Below are positions 30,065 through 39,343 of a stretch of DNA of 64,000 bases, in pieces. Source of the DNA: Sphingomicrobium lutaoense (GTDB taxonomy: Bacteria; Pseudomonadota; Alphaproteobacteria; Sphingomonadales; Sphingomonadaceae); contig NZ_JACICF010000001.1 in NCBI RefSeq assembly GCF_014195685.1, positions 629,317 through 693,316 of the forward strand. Direction: 5' to 3'. Every line of letters begins with the position of its first letter. Position 1 is the first letter of the stretch. A program made the translations under genes and the position numbers. Below the pieces are notes generated by a model. The model did not search any database. It had not been told where the DNA came from and saw only the letters and a program-made list of their open reading frames with translations.

Positions 30065-30532
30065 ATGACCAGTTTCCGTCGCAGCGTGATGCTGTCCTTT
30101 GCCTTTCTTGCCGCTTGTTCGACTGCTGCGCAGGCGGTCGAGGTGACCATGTTCCGCGACGCGGGATGCGGTTGCTGCCTCAAATGGGCGGCGCATTTCG
30201 AAAAGGGCATGGAAACCGAGGTGAAGGCGGTCGACAGTCCCGACATGATGGAAGTGAAGGCGCGTCATGGCGTGCCGCAGGATCTTCTGTCCTGCCATAC
30301 CGCGATCGTCGATGGTTATGTCATCGAGGGTCATGTGCCTGCCGAAGCGGTGAAGCTGCTTCTGAAGGAGCGGCCTGCGGGCGTGCGCGGGCTGGCGGTG
30401 GCGGGGATGCCACTCGGTTCGCCCGGCATGGAAGTCCCGGGCCGCGAGCAGACCTATGACGTGGTCGCGTTCGGCGAGAAGGGCGCGAGCGTCTTCGCGC
30501 GCTTCGAGGGTGGCCGGCTGATCGCCCGTTAG
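30065..30532 (+). CDS. DUF411 protein, probable metal-binding periplasmic protein
   Basis: 155 residues from ATG at 30065. A signal sequence ends near STAAQA, or gives a lipoprotein through LAAC. The DUF411 core has DAGCGCCLKW near residue 34 (two Cys in CGCC), a HGVPQDLLSCHTAIVDGYVIEGHVPA segment with Cys and His residues, and GMPLGSPGME near the end. Family genes are often near copper systems; metal binding is plausible but not shown. It sits alone between tRNA-Met and a BCCT transporter. Confidence 0.85.
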   Translation: MTSFRRSVMLSFAFLAACSTAAQAVEVTMFRDAGCGCCLKWAAHFEKGMETEVKAVDSPDMMEVKARHGVPQDLLSCHTAIVDGYVIEGHVPAEAVKLLLKERPAGVRGLAVAGMPLGSPGMEVPGREQTYDVVAFGEKGASVFARFEGGRLIAR

Positions 30533-30534
30533 GA

Positions 30535-30558
30535 AAGGGCCGCCCGGGCGCGGCCCTT
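30535..30558. terminator. GC-rich hairpin between DUF411 gene and BCCT gene
   Basis: AAGGGCCGC pairs perfectly with GCGGCCCTT around a six-base loop, directly after the DUF411 stop. No T-run follows, so it may be a weak terminator or an RNA-stabilising hairpin. Confidence 0.4.
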
Positions 30559-30575
30559 ACGCCGTTCGGACCTCT

Positions 30576-32333
30576 TTGGGGGGCTCGCTCGTTGCACTTG
30601 CACGTGCAATCCGAGGGAGCAGTGCCATCAAGTCCGACGGTCCGATCGATCCACCCCTAGTCGACCTGCCGATTTCGACGGCGGAACGCGGTTTCTACCA
30701 TGGCTTCAGCCGCGAGGTGACCATCACCTCCAAGGTGATCGTTTCGCTGATCATCATGTGGGCCATCTTTTTTCCGGTCCATGCCAACGATACGTTGAGC
30801 GCCGCCAATTCGACCATCATCGCGACCTTCTCGGGCTGGTATGTCTATCTGGTCGCGGCGCTGATGCTGGTCTGCTTTCTCGTCGCGATCATTCCCCAGT
30901 CGGGTCGGTTGCGGCTGGGCGCGCCCGACGACCGGCCCGAATTCTCCCGCGCATCCTGGTTCGCGATGCTGTTCGGAGCAGGGATCGGGATCGGGATGCT
31001 GACCTATTCGACCGGCGAGCCGATGGCGCATTTCGCCAACAGCCCCGATATCATCCGCGGCGAGGTCGAAGCCCTGAGCGACGAGGCGGTGCGACCTGCC
31101 TATGTCTATACCTTCCTCCACTGGGGATTTGCCGCCTGGTGCACCTATGCGCTGGTCGGACTGGGCATCGCCTATGTCGCCTACCGGCGCGCGCTTCCGC
31201 TGACGATCCGGTCGAGCCTCGCGCCGCTGTTCGGATCGGCCATGTCCGGACCGCTAGGGCATCTGGTCGACATCGTCGCGGTGGTGGCGACCATCCTCGG
31301 GGTGGCGGTGACCATGGGGTTCGGGGTCGAACAATTCGTCGCGGGCCTGCATCGCATCGGGATGGGAGACTGGCTGATCGATGGTGACGGCTCGGCCTCG
31401 GCGGCAGCGATCATTACCGCGCTGCTCGTGCTGGTCGGTGCCTCGACGGTGAGTGCGCTGTCGGGCGTGGGGCGGGGAATCAAATGGCTGTCGAACATCA
31501 ACATGGGCCTGTCCTTCTCGCTGCTCGCACTGTTCGCGATCGTGGGATCGGGACTGTTCGGGCTGAAGCTATTGGGCGTCGGGCTGTACGATTATCTCCG
31601 AACCTTGCCCGAAAAGACGCTGACCCTGTTCCGGCCCGACGGGAGCGCGGTGGCCGAGACCCTGGTGCGCTGGCAGCTCGACTGGTCGGTCTTCTACTGG
31701 GCATGGTGGATCGCATTCGCACCGTTTGTCGGCATGTTCATCGCGCGTATCTCAAAGGGGCGGACGATCCGCGAATTCATCTTTGGCGTGGTGCTCCTGC
31801 CGTCGTTGATGTGCTTCATCTGGATGGCGCTGGCGGGCGGGACCGCGATCGACCTCGAACTGAGCGGAACGGCAGCGGGCCGGATCGTCGAAGCGGGCCT
31901 ATCCGACCAGCTTTTCGCCACGCTCGCGGTGCTGCTCGACCCCGGAGTGGCGATGATCGTCTCGGGGCTCGTGGTTCTCCTTCTCCTTACCTATCTCGTC
32001 ACCTCGGCGGACAGCGCGATCCTGATCGTCAACACGATCAACGGCGCGGGCGACGACGAGGGGCAGCGGCGGCGGCACATCCTTTTCTGGGGTGCGGCAC
32101 TGGCGTTCGTCGTCGGCAGTATGCTCATCCTCGGCGGGATCGACGCGATCCGCATCACCATGATCATCGGCGCGCTGCCTTTCTCGTTGGTGATCGCCTT
32201 CATCGCCGCGGCGATCGTCAAGGCAGTGATCTATGACATCCGGCGCAAGCATCATGGCGTTCCCACGACCGCATACGCTCTGGAGATGGATGCGGCCATT
32301 CCGGCGACCCCTTTGCCACCCGAAGAGCGTTGA
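30576..32333 (+). CDS. BCCT-family transporter (betaine/carnitine/choline type)
   Basis: 585 residues with about twelve membrane segments. The family signature WWIAFAPFVGMFIARISKGRTIREFI (around residue 372) and the GAGIGIGMLTYSTGEPMAHF loop near 130 identify a BCCT transporter of quaternary ammonium compounds or similar solutes. The start is uncertain: the frame opens at a TTG with no clear ribosome site, no ATG or GTG occurs before the first helix, and the coding part is secure only from about base 30650. The substrate cannot be read. Sodium coupling is usual in the family. Confidence 0.85.
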   Translation: MGGSLVALARAIRGSSAIKSDGPIDPPLVDLPISTAERGFYHGFSREVTITSKVIVSLIIMWAIFFPVHANDTLSAANSTIIATFSGWYVYLVAALMLVCFLVAIIPQSGRLRLGAPDDRPEFSRASWFAMLFGAGIGIGMLTYSTGEPMAHFANSPDIIRGEVEALSDEAVRPAYVYTFLHWGFAAWCTYALVGLGIAYVAYRRALPLTIRSSLAPLFGSAMSGPLGHLVDIVAVVATILGVAVTMGFGVEQFVAGLHRIGMGDWLIDGDGSASAAAIITALLVLVGASTVSALSGVGRGIKWLSNINMGLSFSLLALFAIVGSGLFGLKLLGVGLYDYLRTLPEKTLTLFRPDGSAVAETLVRWQLDWSVFYWAWWIAFAPFVGMFIARISKGRTIREFIFGVVLLPSLMCFIWMALAGGTAIDLELSGTAAGRIVEAGLSDQLFATLAVLLDPGVAMIVSGLVVLLLLTYLVTSADSAILIVNTINGAGDDEGQRRRHILFWGAALAFVVGSMLILGGIDAIRITMIIGALPFSLVIAFIAAAIVKAVIYDIRRKHHGVPTTAYALEMDAAIPATPLPPEER

Positions 32334-32541
32334 TCCCGATTAACCACAATTCCGGTTTTTTTCCGGAACATTAAGGGGATAGAACATTTGGTCTGTGCCG
32401 GACCTGTAACCATTGCTATCCATCCGGTGCGACATAGGAGCGAGCGTAAGGCCATCGACCTTCGACCGCTGTGGTTGCCGAGGGGGCAACATGGAGGGGT
32501 CAGGGCGTGAGGCGAGTTGATATTATGGCGATTATCCCCGC

Positions 32542-35500
32542 ATGACCGATTCCAATACCACTGCTGCCAGCCTGCTGGCAGGGGCCAATCGCCCTCGTGG
32601 CAGCTTTGGCGACATTGATGACGGCGAATTTCTCCGGGTTCTGCTCGATTGCGCCGGGGAGGCCTTCTACGCGGTCGATACGGGCGGCGTGACGATGATG
32701 TGCAACACCGCTTTCCAGGTGATGCTGGGTTTTGCATCCGAGGAAGAGGTGCTGGGCCGTCGTCTGCATGACCTCATTCACCACAGCCATCCGGACGGGT
32801 CGGATTATGCGGTCGAGGAATGCCCGATCTACAAATGCGCCCGCACCGGTGAGGATTTCCATGTCACCGACGAGGTCTTCTTCCGGGTAGATGGATCGGC
32901 TTTCCCAGTCGAATATCGCGCCAGCCCCATTCTGAAGGATGGCAAGCTTCACGGGGCGATCTGCACCATCATCGACGTGACCGAGAGGCGCGAGGTCGAG
33001 CGGCGGCTGAGCGAGACCTCGCGGCGGCTCGATGCCATTCTCAACAATACCGAGATGGCGGTGTTCGTGATGGATGAGCAGCAGCATTGCATCTATGCCA
33101 ATGCCTCTGCGGAGAAGATGACAGGCTATCGCTTTTCCGAAATGGAAGGGCGGCCGCTGCACGATGTGGTCCATCACAGCTATCCCGACGGGCGGCCCTA
33201 TCCGCTGGAGGAATGTCCGATCGACCGGGCCTTTCCCGAGGAAAACCAGATGCGCGGCGAAGAGATGTTCGTCCACAAGGACGGCAGCTTCTACCCTGTC
33301 GCCTTCACCGCCAGTCCGCTGCGCGGCGAGGGCGGGAAACCCGTCGGAACGGTCATCGAAGCGCGCAACATCGCCGAGGACAAGGCGCGCGAACAGGAAT
33401 TGAAGCGGAGCGAGGAACGCTACCAGCTCGCGCTCAACGCGGCATCGGCAATCGGAACCTGGGACTGGGACGTCCAGAACGACAAGGTCTATGCCGACGC
33501 GTTGTTCGCCCAATTCTATTCGGTCGATCCCGAACGCGCGAAGGCAGGGGCACCGATCGCCGAATTCGTCGATGGCATCCATCCCGGCGACCGGCCCATG
33601 ATCGAGGCGAAGATCGACGAAGCGCTGGTGAGCGGCGAACTGCTGGAGGCCGAATATCGCGTGCTCCCGGCCGACGGAGCTCTGCGCTGGGTCTTTGTTC
33701 GCGGACGAGCGATCTTTGACGAGAATGGCCAGCCCATGCGCTTTCCGGGCGTGGCGGTCGATGTCACCGACCGCAAGGCGACCGAGGATGCGCTGCGAGG
33801 CAAGGAAACGCGACTCAGGCTCGCGGTCGATGCCGCGCGGCTGGGCGAATGGGAACTCGACGTCAAAGCCGACCAGGCGATCCGCGCGCCGCTTCATGAC
33901 CAGATTTTCGGTTATGACGAGCCGGTCGAGGACTGGGGCTTTCACAAGTTCATGGAGCATGTCGTCCCCGAGGATCGCGACCGGGTGCGCGCCGAATTCG
34001 AGAAGGCGCAGGCCGACGCCTCGGGCTGGCATTTCGGTTGCAGGATCAAGCGCGCCAACGACGGGGAGATCCGCTGGGTCGAGGCGCGGAGCGAGCCGCA
34101 ACTCGACGAGAATGGCAAGCCGATCCGCTATTTCGGGCTGGTGCAGGATGTCACCGAGAAGAAGCTGGCCGAGCAGCGGCTTCGCGAACTCAATGACACG
34201 CTCGAGCAACGCGTGGCCGAGCGCACCGAGGAGCGCGACCGAATCTGGCGGTTGAGCCAGGACCTTCTGGGTGTGGCCGATGAACAAGGGCGCTGGGTCA
34301 GCGTCAACCCGGCCTGGACGCGCGTTCTTGGTTGGAAGGAAAGGGATATTGTCGGGCAGACGTCCGAGGCATTCGGCCACCCCGACGAAGAGCCGATGCG
34401 GGTCGAGGATCTGCGCCGCCTTGCCGACGAGGAAAATGCCGCTCCGTTCGAATGCCGGTTCCGCCATAAGGACGGTAGCTATCGCTGGCTGTCTTGGACC
34501 GCGGCTCTGGAGGGCGGCAATTATTATTGCGTCGCCCGCGACATCAGCGCCGAGAAGGAACATGAAGCGGCGCTTAGCCGTGCCGAGGAAGCGCTGCGCC
34601 AGACCCAGAAGATGGACGCGGTCGGCCAGTTGACGGGCGGGATCGCGCATGACTTCAACAATCTGCTCACGATCATCACCGGTAATGTCGACATGGCGGG
34701 GCGGAGCCTCGAGCAGGGCAATCTCAGCCGTGTCCAACGTGCCATCGACAACGCCCAGCAAGGTGCCGATCGCGCGGCAGCGCTGACCCAGCGGCTGCTC
34801 GCCTTTTCACGTCGCCAGCCGCTCGACCCCAAACCGGTGGACCTGGGCAAGCTGGTCGAGGGGATGGCCGAGCTGCTGCACCGCGCGCTGGGCGAACGGA
34901 TCGAGCTGGAGACCTTGACCAAGCCCGACCTGTGGCTGGTCGAGGTCGATCCGGGACAGATCGAAAGTTCGATCCTCAACCTTGCAGTCAACTCCCGCGA
35001 TGCCATGGCCGAGGGCGGCAAGCTGATCATCGAAGCGACCAATGCGCGGGTGGCGCAATCCGATCAGCGTTCGGGTCTCGAGCCCGGGGAATATGTGGTG
35101 CTGGCCATCTCCGACGACGGCGAGGGAATGGACAAGGAAACCACCAGCCGCGTCTTCGATCCCTTCTTCACCACCAAGGAAGTGGGCAAGGGCACGGGGC
35201 TGGGGCTGTCGATGGTCTATGGATTCGTCAAGCAGTCGGGCGGCCATGTGAAGATTCATTCTACGCCCGGCGAAGGCACGACGGTACGGCTTTACCTGCC
35301 GCGGATGGAAGGCGATGCCGCCGCCCATTTCGAGGATGACGGTCGCGACGAGCCGGTCGAGGGCGCGGAAAGCGAGTCCACCATTCTCGTCGTCGAGGAT
35401 GATGACGATGTACGCATCTACACGGTCGAGATCCTGCGCGAGCTGGGATACCGGGTGCTCGAGGCGCATGACGGGGCATCGGCGCTGAGCCTGCTCGACC

Positions 35501-35742
35501 GGCGCGAAACCGATGTCGACCTGTTGTTCACCGATGTCGTGATGCCCGGCATGTCGGGACGCGAACTGGCTGACAAGGCGCGCGAGATGCAGCCCGACCT
35601 CAAGGTGCTCTACACCTCGGGATATACGCGCGACGAGATCGTCCACGAGGGACGGATCGAGCCGGGGGTCGATATCGTCTCCAAGCCCTTTACCTACCAG
35701 GGGCTTGCGCGGCGCATTCGCGAGATGCTGGGCTCCGCCTGA
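32542..35742 (+). CDS. Hybrid histidine kinase with five PAS domains and receiver
   Basis: 1066 residues, no membrane segment, so probably a soluble sensor. PAS domains lie at about 28-150, 160-280, 290-415, 425-545 and 570-675, with a short coiled coil near 545-565. HisKA has His703 in GIAHDFNNLLTII; the ATP site is around 805-925 with ISDDGEGM and GKGTGLGLSMVYG. A C-terminal receiver has Asp998 in LLFTDVVMPG and Lys in VSKPF. PAS1 and PAS2 are near copies with HHSHPDG/HHSYPDG and an EECPI Cys. No response regulator gene is beside it, so the signal may pass to a distant partner. Convergent with proB. Confidence 0.9.
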   Translation: MTDSNTTAASLLAGANRPRGSFGDIDDGEFLRVLLDCAGEAFYAVDTGGVTMMCNTAFQVMLGFASEEEVLGRRLHDLIHHSHPDGSDYAVEECPIYKCARTGEDFHVTDEVFFRVDGSAFPVEYRASPILKDGKLHGAICTIIDVTERREVERRLSETSRRLDAILNNTEMAVFVMDEQQHCIYANASAEKMTGYRFSEMEGRPLHDVVHHSYPDGRPYPLEECPIDRAFPEENQMRGEEMFVHKDGSFYPVAFTASPLRGEGGKPVGTVIEARNIAEDKAREQELKRSEERYQLALNAASAIGTWDWDVQNDKVYADALFAQFYSVDPERAKAGAPIAEFVDGIHPGDRPMIEAKIDEALVSGELLEAEYRVLPADGALRWVFVRGRAIFDENGQPMRFPGVAVDVTDRKATEDALRGKETRLRLAVDAARLGEWELDVKADQAIRAPLHDQIFGYDEPVEDWGFHKFMEHVVPEDRDRVRAEFEKAQADASGWHFGCRIKRANDGEIRWVEARSEPQLDENGKPIRYFGLVQDVTEKKLAEQRLRELNDTLEQRVAERTEERDRIWRLSQDLLGVADEQGRWVSVNPAWTRVLGWKERDIVGQTSEAFGHPDEEPMRVEDLRRLADEENAAPFECRFRHKDGSYRWLSWTAALEGGNYYCVARDISAEKEHEAALSRAEEALRQTQKMDAVGQLTGGIAHDFNNLLTIITGNVDMAGRSLEQGNLSRVQRAIDNAQQGADRAAALTQRLLAFSRRQPLDPKPVDLGKLVEGMAELLHRALGERIELETLTKPDLWLVEVDPGQIESSILNLAVNSRDAMAEGGKLIIEATNARVAQSDQRSGLEPGEYVVLAISDDGEGMDKETTSRVFDPFFTTKEVGKGTGLGLSMVYGFVKQSGGHVKIHSTPGEGTTVRLYLPRMEGDAAAHFEDDGRDEPVEGAESESTILVVEDDDDVRIYTVEILRELGYRVLEAHDGASALSLLDRRETDVDLLFTDVVMPGMSGRELADKAREMQPDLKVLYTSGYTRDEIVHEGRIEPGVDIVSKPFTYQGLARRIREMLGSA

Positions 35743-35763
35743 CGGACGTTAGCCGCCGCGCGG

Positions 35764-36921
35764 TCAGCCGGTGAGGGCGAGCGCGGTCTCGTCGGGCTGG
35801 TCCCAGGATAGGTTGTGATCGCCGAGGAGCGCGAAGTCGCGCTGGGCGATGATGTCCGAATGGCTCGAATAGCCAAGAACGTCGCTGACTTCGTCCTGGC
35901 GGCAGCGGGCGAGGAGCATCGTCTCGTTCGAGGAGAAGTTGGTGAGGCCGCGACCGATCTCGCGTCCGTCCTCGTCATAGACGTGGAGCACGTCGCCCTT
36001 CTGGTAATTGCCGCTGGTGGCGATGAGGTCGTGGCGGTCGATGCCCTGCGTGCCTTCGCGAAGACCCTTGGCGGCCTCGGCGGTAACGGTGACGCTGCCG
36101 GCCATCTGGATGCGGTCGGTCAGCCAGACGCGCCATGCCGACTGCGGATCGCCATGCGCGGTGCAGCGGGTGTGGCGGCGGCTGCCGTCGAGAAGCGACG
36201 TCACGGGGGCCTCGATGATGCCCTTGGCGATGCGCGCGGTTGCGCCCGCATTCTGCGCCATGTTGGCGGCCTGCATCTTGGTAAGCATCCCGCCCGAGCC
36301 TAGGAGGCCCTTGCCCTTGGTGGCGTCGAGATAATCGGCGACGTCGGTCACCGTCTCGACGAACTGTGCGCCTTCCTCGTGGGGCGGGCGGTCGTAGAGG
36401 CCGTCGATGTCGGTGAGCATGACGAATTCCTCGGCGTGGATCATCTGCGTGACCTTGGCGGCGAGGCGGTCATTGTCGCCGACGCGGATTTCCTTGGTCG
36501 TCACCGTGTCATTCTCGTTGACGATGGGGAGGATGCCATTCTTGAGCAGCCGTTCGACCGTGTTCTTGGTGTTCTGGTAACGGCGGGCGTTTTCCAGTTC
36601 TTCCGAAGTGAGGAGCACCTGCGCGATGTCGATGCCGAATTCGAGCGCGATCTGCTTGTAGGCGTTGATGATGAGCGGCTGGCCGCAGGCGGCGGCGGCC
36701 TGCTTGTCCTGCAGGCCCGCTTCCTCGGGGGCCATGCCGATCATGTCGAGACCGATCGCTGCCGCGCCCGATGACGTGAGCACCACCTCATAGCCCTCGC
36801 TGCGCAGCTGGGCGATGTCGGCCATCAGCCCGTGGAGGAAGGCGAAGCGGGGGCTCCGCTCCTCTTCGGATACCACGAGGCCGCTGCCGACCTTGATGAC
36901 GATACGTTTCTGCTCGCTCAC
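35764..36921 (-). CDS. proB: Glutamate 5-kinase
   Basis: 385 residues from GTG at 36921. This start has GGAG six bases upstream, whereas the ATG four codons earlier (36933) has no ribosome site. First step of proline synthesis: ATP phosphorylates glutamate. The amino-acid kinase domain has IVIKVGSGLVV near the start, VNENDTV near 148 and GSGGMLTKM near 210; a PUA domain occupies the last 90 residues. It diverges from proC, 284 bases away. Confidence 0.94.
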   Translation of the reverse strand: MSEQKRIVIKVGSGLVVSEEERSPRFAFLHGLMADIAQLRSEGYEVVLTSSGAAAIGLDMIGMAPEEAGLQDKQAAAACGQPLIINAYKQIALEFGIDIAQVLLTSEELENARRYQNTKNTVERLLKNGILPIVNENDTVTTKEIRVGDNDRLAAKVTQMIHAEEFVMLTDIDGLYDRPPHEEGAQFVETVTDVADYLDATKGKGLLGSGGMLTKMQAANMAQNAGATARIAKGIIEAPVTSLLDGSRRHTRCTAHGDPQSAWRVWLTDRIQMAGSVTVTAEAAKGLREGTQGIDRHDLIATSGNYQKGDVLHVYDEDGREIGRGLTNFSSNETMLLARCRQDEVSDVLGYSSHSDIIAQRDFALLGDHNLSWDQPDETALALTG

Positions 36922-37205
36922 GAAAAACTCCATTCATTCATTCAGGTGCGTAGATACGGTTTAATCGTCGAGATTCAACCTCCTGACCGAGCGAAATAAG
37001 GCGGCATGGTGACAGACAAGTAATGTCAAAGTGGTGACAAATAATCCTGTGAAAAATTCACGTGGCTAAGCATATTTGTCTTGCTTGACTTTAGGAGTCC
37101 CGCGCAGCGGTTGAAACCAACTTGGCGTCTGCATATTTCATGTATCGAGATCATCATATCAATTGAAACGAGCGACGAATATTGTCGCGAAAGGGAAGGA
37201 CATTC
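36922..37205. promoter_or_regulatory. Divergent proB-proC control region
   Basis: AT-rich for this genome. Features seen: TGACA-N9-TGTCA (37010-37028), a further TGACA at 37035-37039, the hairpin-like GTGAA-AAA-TTCAC (37049-37061), and an (ATTC)3 run at 36932-36943. A TTGACT at 37085-37090 could be a -35 element for proC but I saw no good -10. No small gene was recognised. Confidence 0.35.
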
Positions 37206-37985
37206 ATGAAAATCCTGATGGCCGGTTGCGGAAAGATGGGCGGAGCGATGCTGCGCCGCTGGACGGGAGGCGACCTGCCGCCGATCACGGTCGTCGATCC
37301 TGCTGCCATCGAGACGCCGCAGCGGGTGCGCCACTTGCGCAGCCTGGATGCGCTGGAAGGCGAGAAGTTCGGCCTGCTGATCGTGGCGATCAAGCCGCAG
37401 ATGATGGAGGAAGTGCTGCCGACCTATGCCGATCATATCGCGCATGACGGCTTTGCGCTGTCGATGGCGGCAGGTGTGTCGGCCGAGCGGATTTCGAGCC
37501 TGTTGGGCGGCGTACCGACGGCGCGCGTGATGCCCAACCTGCCGGCGGCGATGGGGCGCGGGATGAGCGCGCTTTATGCCCAGCCCGAGGTGAGCGCGAC
37601 GCAGCGGCTGCTGGTCGGCAAGCTCGTCGGGGCAACGGGCGAGACCGCCTGGATCGAGGATGAGGAAAGGATCGACCTTTTCACCGCGCTGGCCGGGTCA
37701 GGCCCCGGCTATGTGTTCGAAATCATGCGGGCAATGCAGGACATTGCCGAAGCGCGCGGCTTCGCGCCCGAGGAAGCGCGTCGGATCGCGGTCGAGACCG
37801 TGTCCGGCACGGGCGAAATGGCGCGCCGCGAAGACAAGTCGCTCGAAGAATTGCGCAACGATGTGACGAGTCCGGGCGGCACGACCGATGCCGGGCTGTC
37901 GGTGCTGCGCGAAGGGGGCGCGATCGAGGACCTCCTGGGGCGGACGGTGGACGCCGCCCATGCCCGGGCGGTCGAATTGCGCTGA
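37206..37985 (+). CDS. proC: Pyrroline-5-carboxylate reductase
   Basis: 259 residues from ATG at 37206 with GGGAAGGA before it; an upstream TTG in frame is less likely. It performs the last step of proline synthesis with NAD(P)H. The Rossmann motif is [13 protein letters not shown] at the start, and the family signature falls in the C-terminal third: [22 protein letters not shown] near 160 and [12 protein letters not shown] near 223. proA follows after 43 bases. Confidence 0.94.
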   Translation: MKILMAGCGKMGGAMLRRWTGGDLPPITVVDPAAIETPQRVRHLRSLDALEGEKFGLLIVAIKPQMMEEVLPTYADHIAHDGFALSMAAGVSAERISSLLGGVPTARVMPNLPAAMGRGMSALYAQPEVSATQRLLVGKLVGATGETAWIEDEERIDLFTALAGSGPGYVFEIMRAMQDIAEARGFAPEEARRIAVETVSGTGEMARREDKSLEELRNDVTSPGGTTDAGLSVLREGGAIEDLLGRTVDAAHARAVELR

Positions 37986-38028
37986 ACCTTCGCCGCGCCC
38001 GACGATTAATCAGAATATGGAGAAGAAT

Positions 38029-39300
38029 ATGGCCGATATCGAGCCGACCGACGCCAAGAGCTATGTGGACGAGCTGGCACGACGCGCAAGGAGCGCGGTT
38101 GCCCAGCTTGCCACGGCTTCGACCGAAACCAAGAACAAGGCGATCCGCGCCGGGGCCGATGCCCTCATCGAGCGGCAGGAGAAGATCCTGCGTGCCAATG
38201 CGCGCGACGTGGACAATGCCCGCAAGGCCGGGAAACCCGATGCCTTCATCGACCGCCTCGCGCTTGACGAGGGGCGCATCGAGGCGATGGCCGAGGGAAT
38301 GCGCACCGTCGCCGATCTCGACGATCCGGTGGGCCGCGTGCTGGCCACCTTCGACCGTCCCAACGGCCTCAAGATCGAGCGCGTCGCGGTGCCGATCGGG
38401 GTGATCGGGATGATCTATGAATCGCGCCCCAATGTCGGCGCCGACGCCAGCGCGCTCTGCCTCAAGAGCGGCAATGCCGTGATCCTGCGCGGGGGGTCGG
38501 ACAGCCATCATTCGGCAGGCGAAATCAATGCCGCGATCGCCGAAGGGCTGAAGGCCGCCGGACTGCCCACCGAAGCGGTGCAGATCGTCGGCACGACCGA
38601 CCGCGCCGCGGTGGGTGCGATGCTCGAGGCGGTGGGCAAGATCGACCTCATCATTCCGCGCGGCGGCAAGTCGCTGGTCGAGCGGGTGCGCGACCAGGCC
38701 AAGGTGCCGACGCTGCTGCATCTCGACGGCAATTGCCACAGCTATGTCCATGCCAGGGCCGATCTGGATAAGGCGGTTTCGGTGGTGCAGAATGCCAAGC
38801 AGCGCCGTCTCGGCGTGTGCGGCGCGACCGAGAGCCTCGTGGTCGATCGCGACGTGGCAAAAGACTATCTGCCGAGGCTCGCCGAAGCGCTGGGCGATTG
38901 CGAATTGCGCGGTGACGAGGAGGCGCAGCGTATTCTGCCGGGGATCAAGGCCGCGACGGCCGAGGATTGGGACACCGAATATCTCGACAATATCCTGTCG
39001 GTGAAGGTGGTCGATGGTCTTGAAGATGCGATCGACTTCGTGTCGGCGCACCATTCGGGCCATACCGATGCGATCCTGACCGAGGACGAAGACGCGGCGC
39101 GGCAGTTCATGACCCGCGTCGACAGCGCGGTGGTGATGCACAATGCCTCGACCCAATTTTCCGACGGTGGCGAATTCGGCATGGGCGCCGAAATCGGCAT
39201 CGCGACCGGCAAGATGCACGCGCGCGGCCCCGTCGGGCTCGAGCAATTGTGCAGCTTCCATTATCGCGTCCATGGCGAAGGGCAGACGCGGCCCGCTTAG
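38029..39300 (+). CDS. proA: Glutamate-5-semialdehyde dehydrogenase (gamma-glutamyl phosphate reductase)
   Basis: 423 residues from ATG at 38029, with GGAGAAG ahead; another ATG lies at 38017. It reduces the ProB product to glutamate semialdehyde with NADPH. Aldehyde dehydrogenase fold; the catalytic Cys is in [11 protein letters not shown] near residue 265, and [25 protein letters not shown] near 130 is typical of ProA. proC-proA form an operon opposite proB, so all proline genes are together. Confidence 0.95.
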   Translation: MADIEPTDAKSYVDELARRARSAVAQLATASTETKNKAIRAGADALIERQEKILRANARDVDNARKAGKPDAFIDRLALDEGRIEAMAEGMRTVADLDDPVGRVLATFDRPNGLKIERVAVPIGVIGMIYESRPNVGADASALCLKSGNAVILRGGSDSHHSAGEINAAIAEGLKAAGLPTEAVQIVGTTDRAAVGAMLEAVGKIDLIIPRGGKSLVERVRDQAKVPTLLHLDGNCHSYVHARADLDKAVSVVQNAKQRRLGVCGATESLVVDRDVAKDYLPRLAEALGDCELRGDEEAQRILPGIKAATAEDWDTEYLDNILSVKVVDGLEDAIDFVSAHHSGHTDAILTEDEDAARQFMTRVDSAVVMHNASTQFSDGGEFGMGAEIGIATGKMHARGPVGLEQLCSFHYRVHGEGQTRPA

Positions 39301-39306
39301 CTTGGT

Positions 39307-39336
39307 TTGACAAGCAAGGTCCCCTAGCGCAATAAT
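39307..39336 (+). promoter_or_regulatory. Near-consensus promoter giving a leaderless transcript
   Basis: TTGACA (39307-39312), 18 bases, AATAAT (39331-39336): a perfect -35 and five of six in the -10. The expected start site, about seven bases on, coincides with the ATG at 39344. No ribosome site precedes it. Confidence 0.5.
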
Positions 39337-39343
39337 TTGCTCC

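Noticed and set aside
32350-32368. TTCCGG-T7-CCGGAA hairpin after the BCCT gene
   Set aside because: The T-run lies in the loop and not after the stem, so it is not a convincing terminator. The following GGAAC also lacks a -10 partner for EcfG.
32500-34761. 753-codon minus-strand frame opposite the histidine kinase
   Set aside because: Mirror frame of a clearly coding gene; no ribosome site or family motif.
29896-35742. Possible genomic island after tRNA-Met
   Set aside because: No integrase, direct repeat of the tRNA end, transposase or base-composition break was seen; the order may simply be native.
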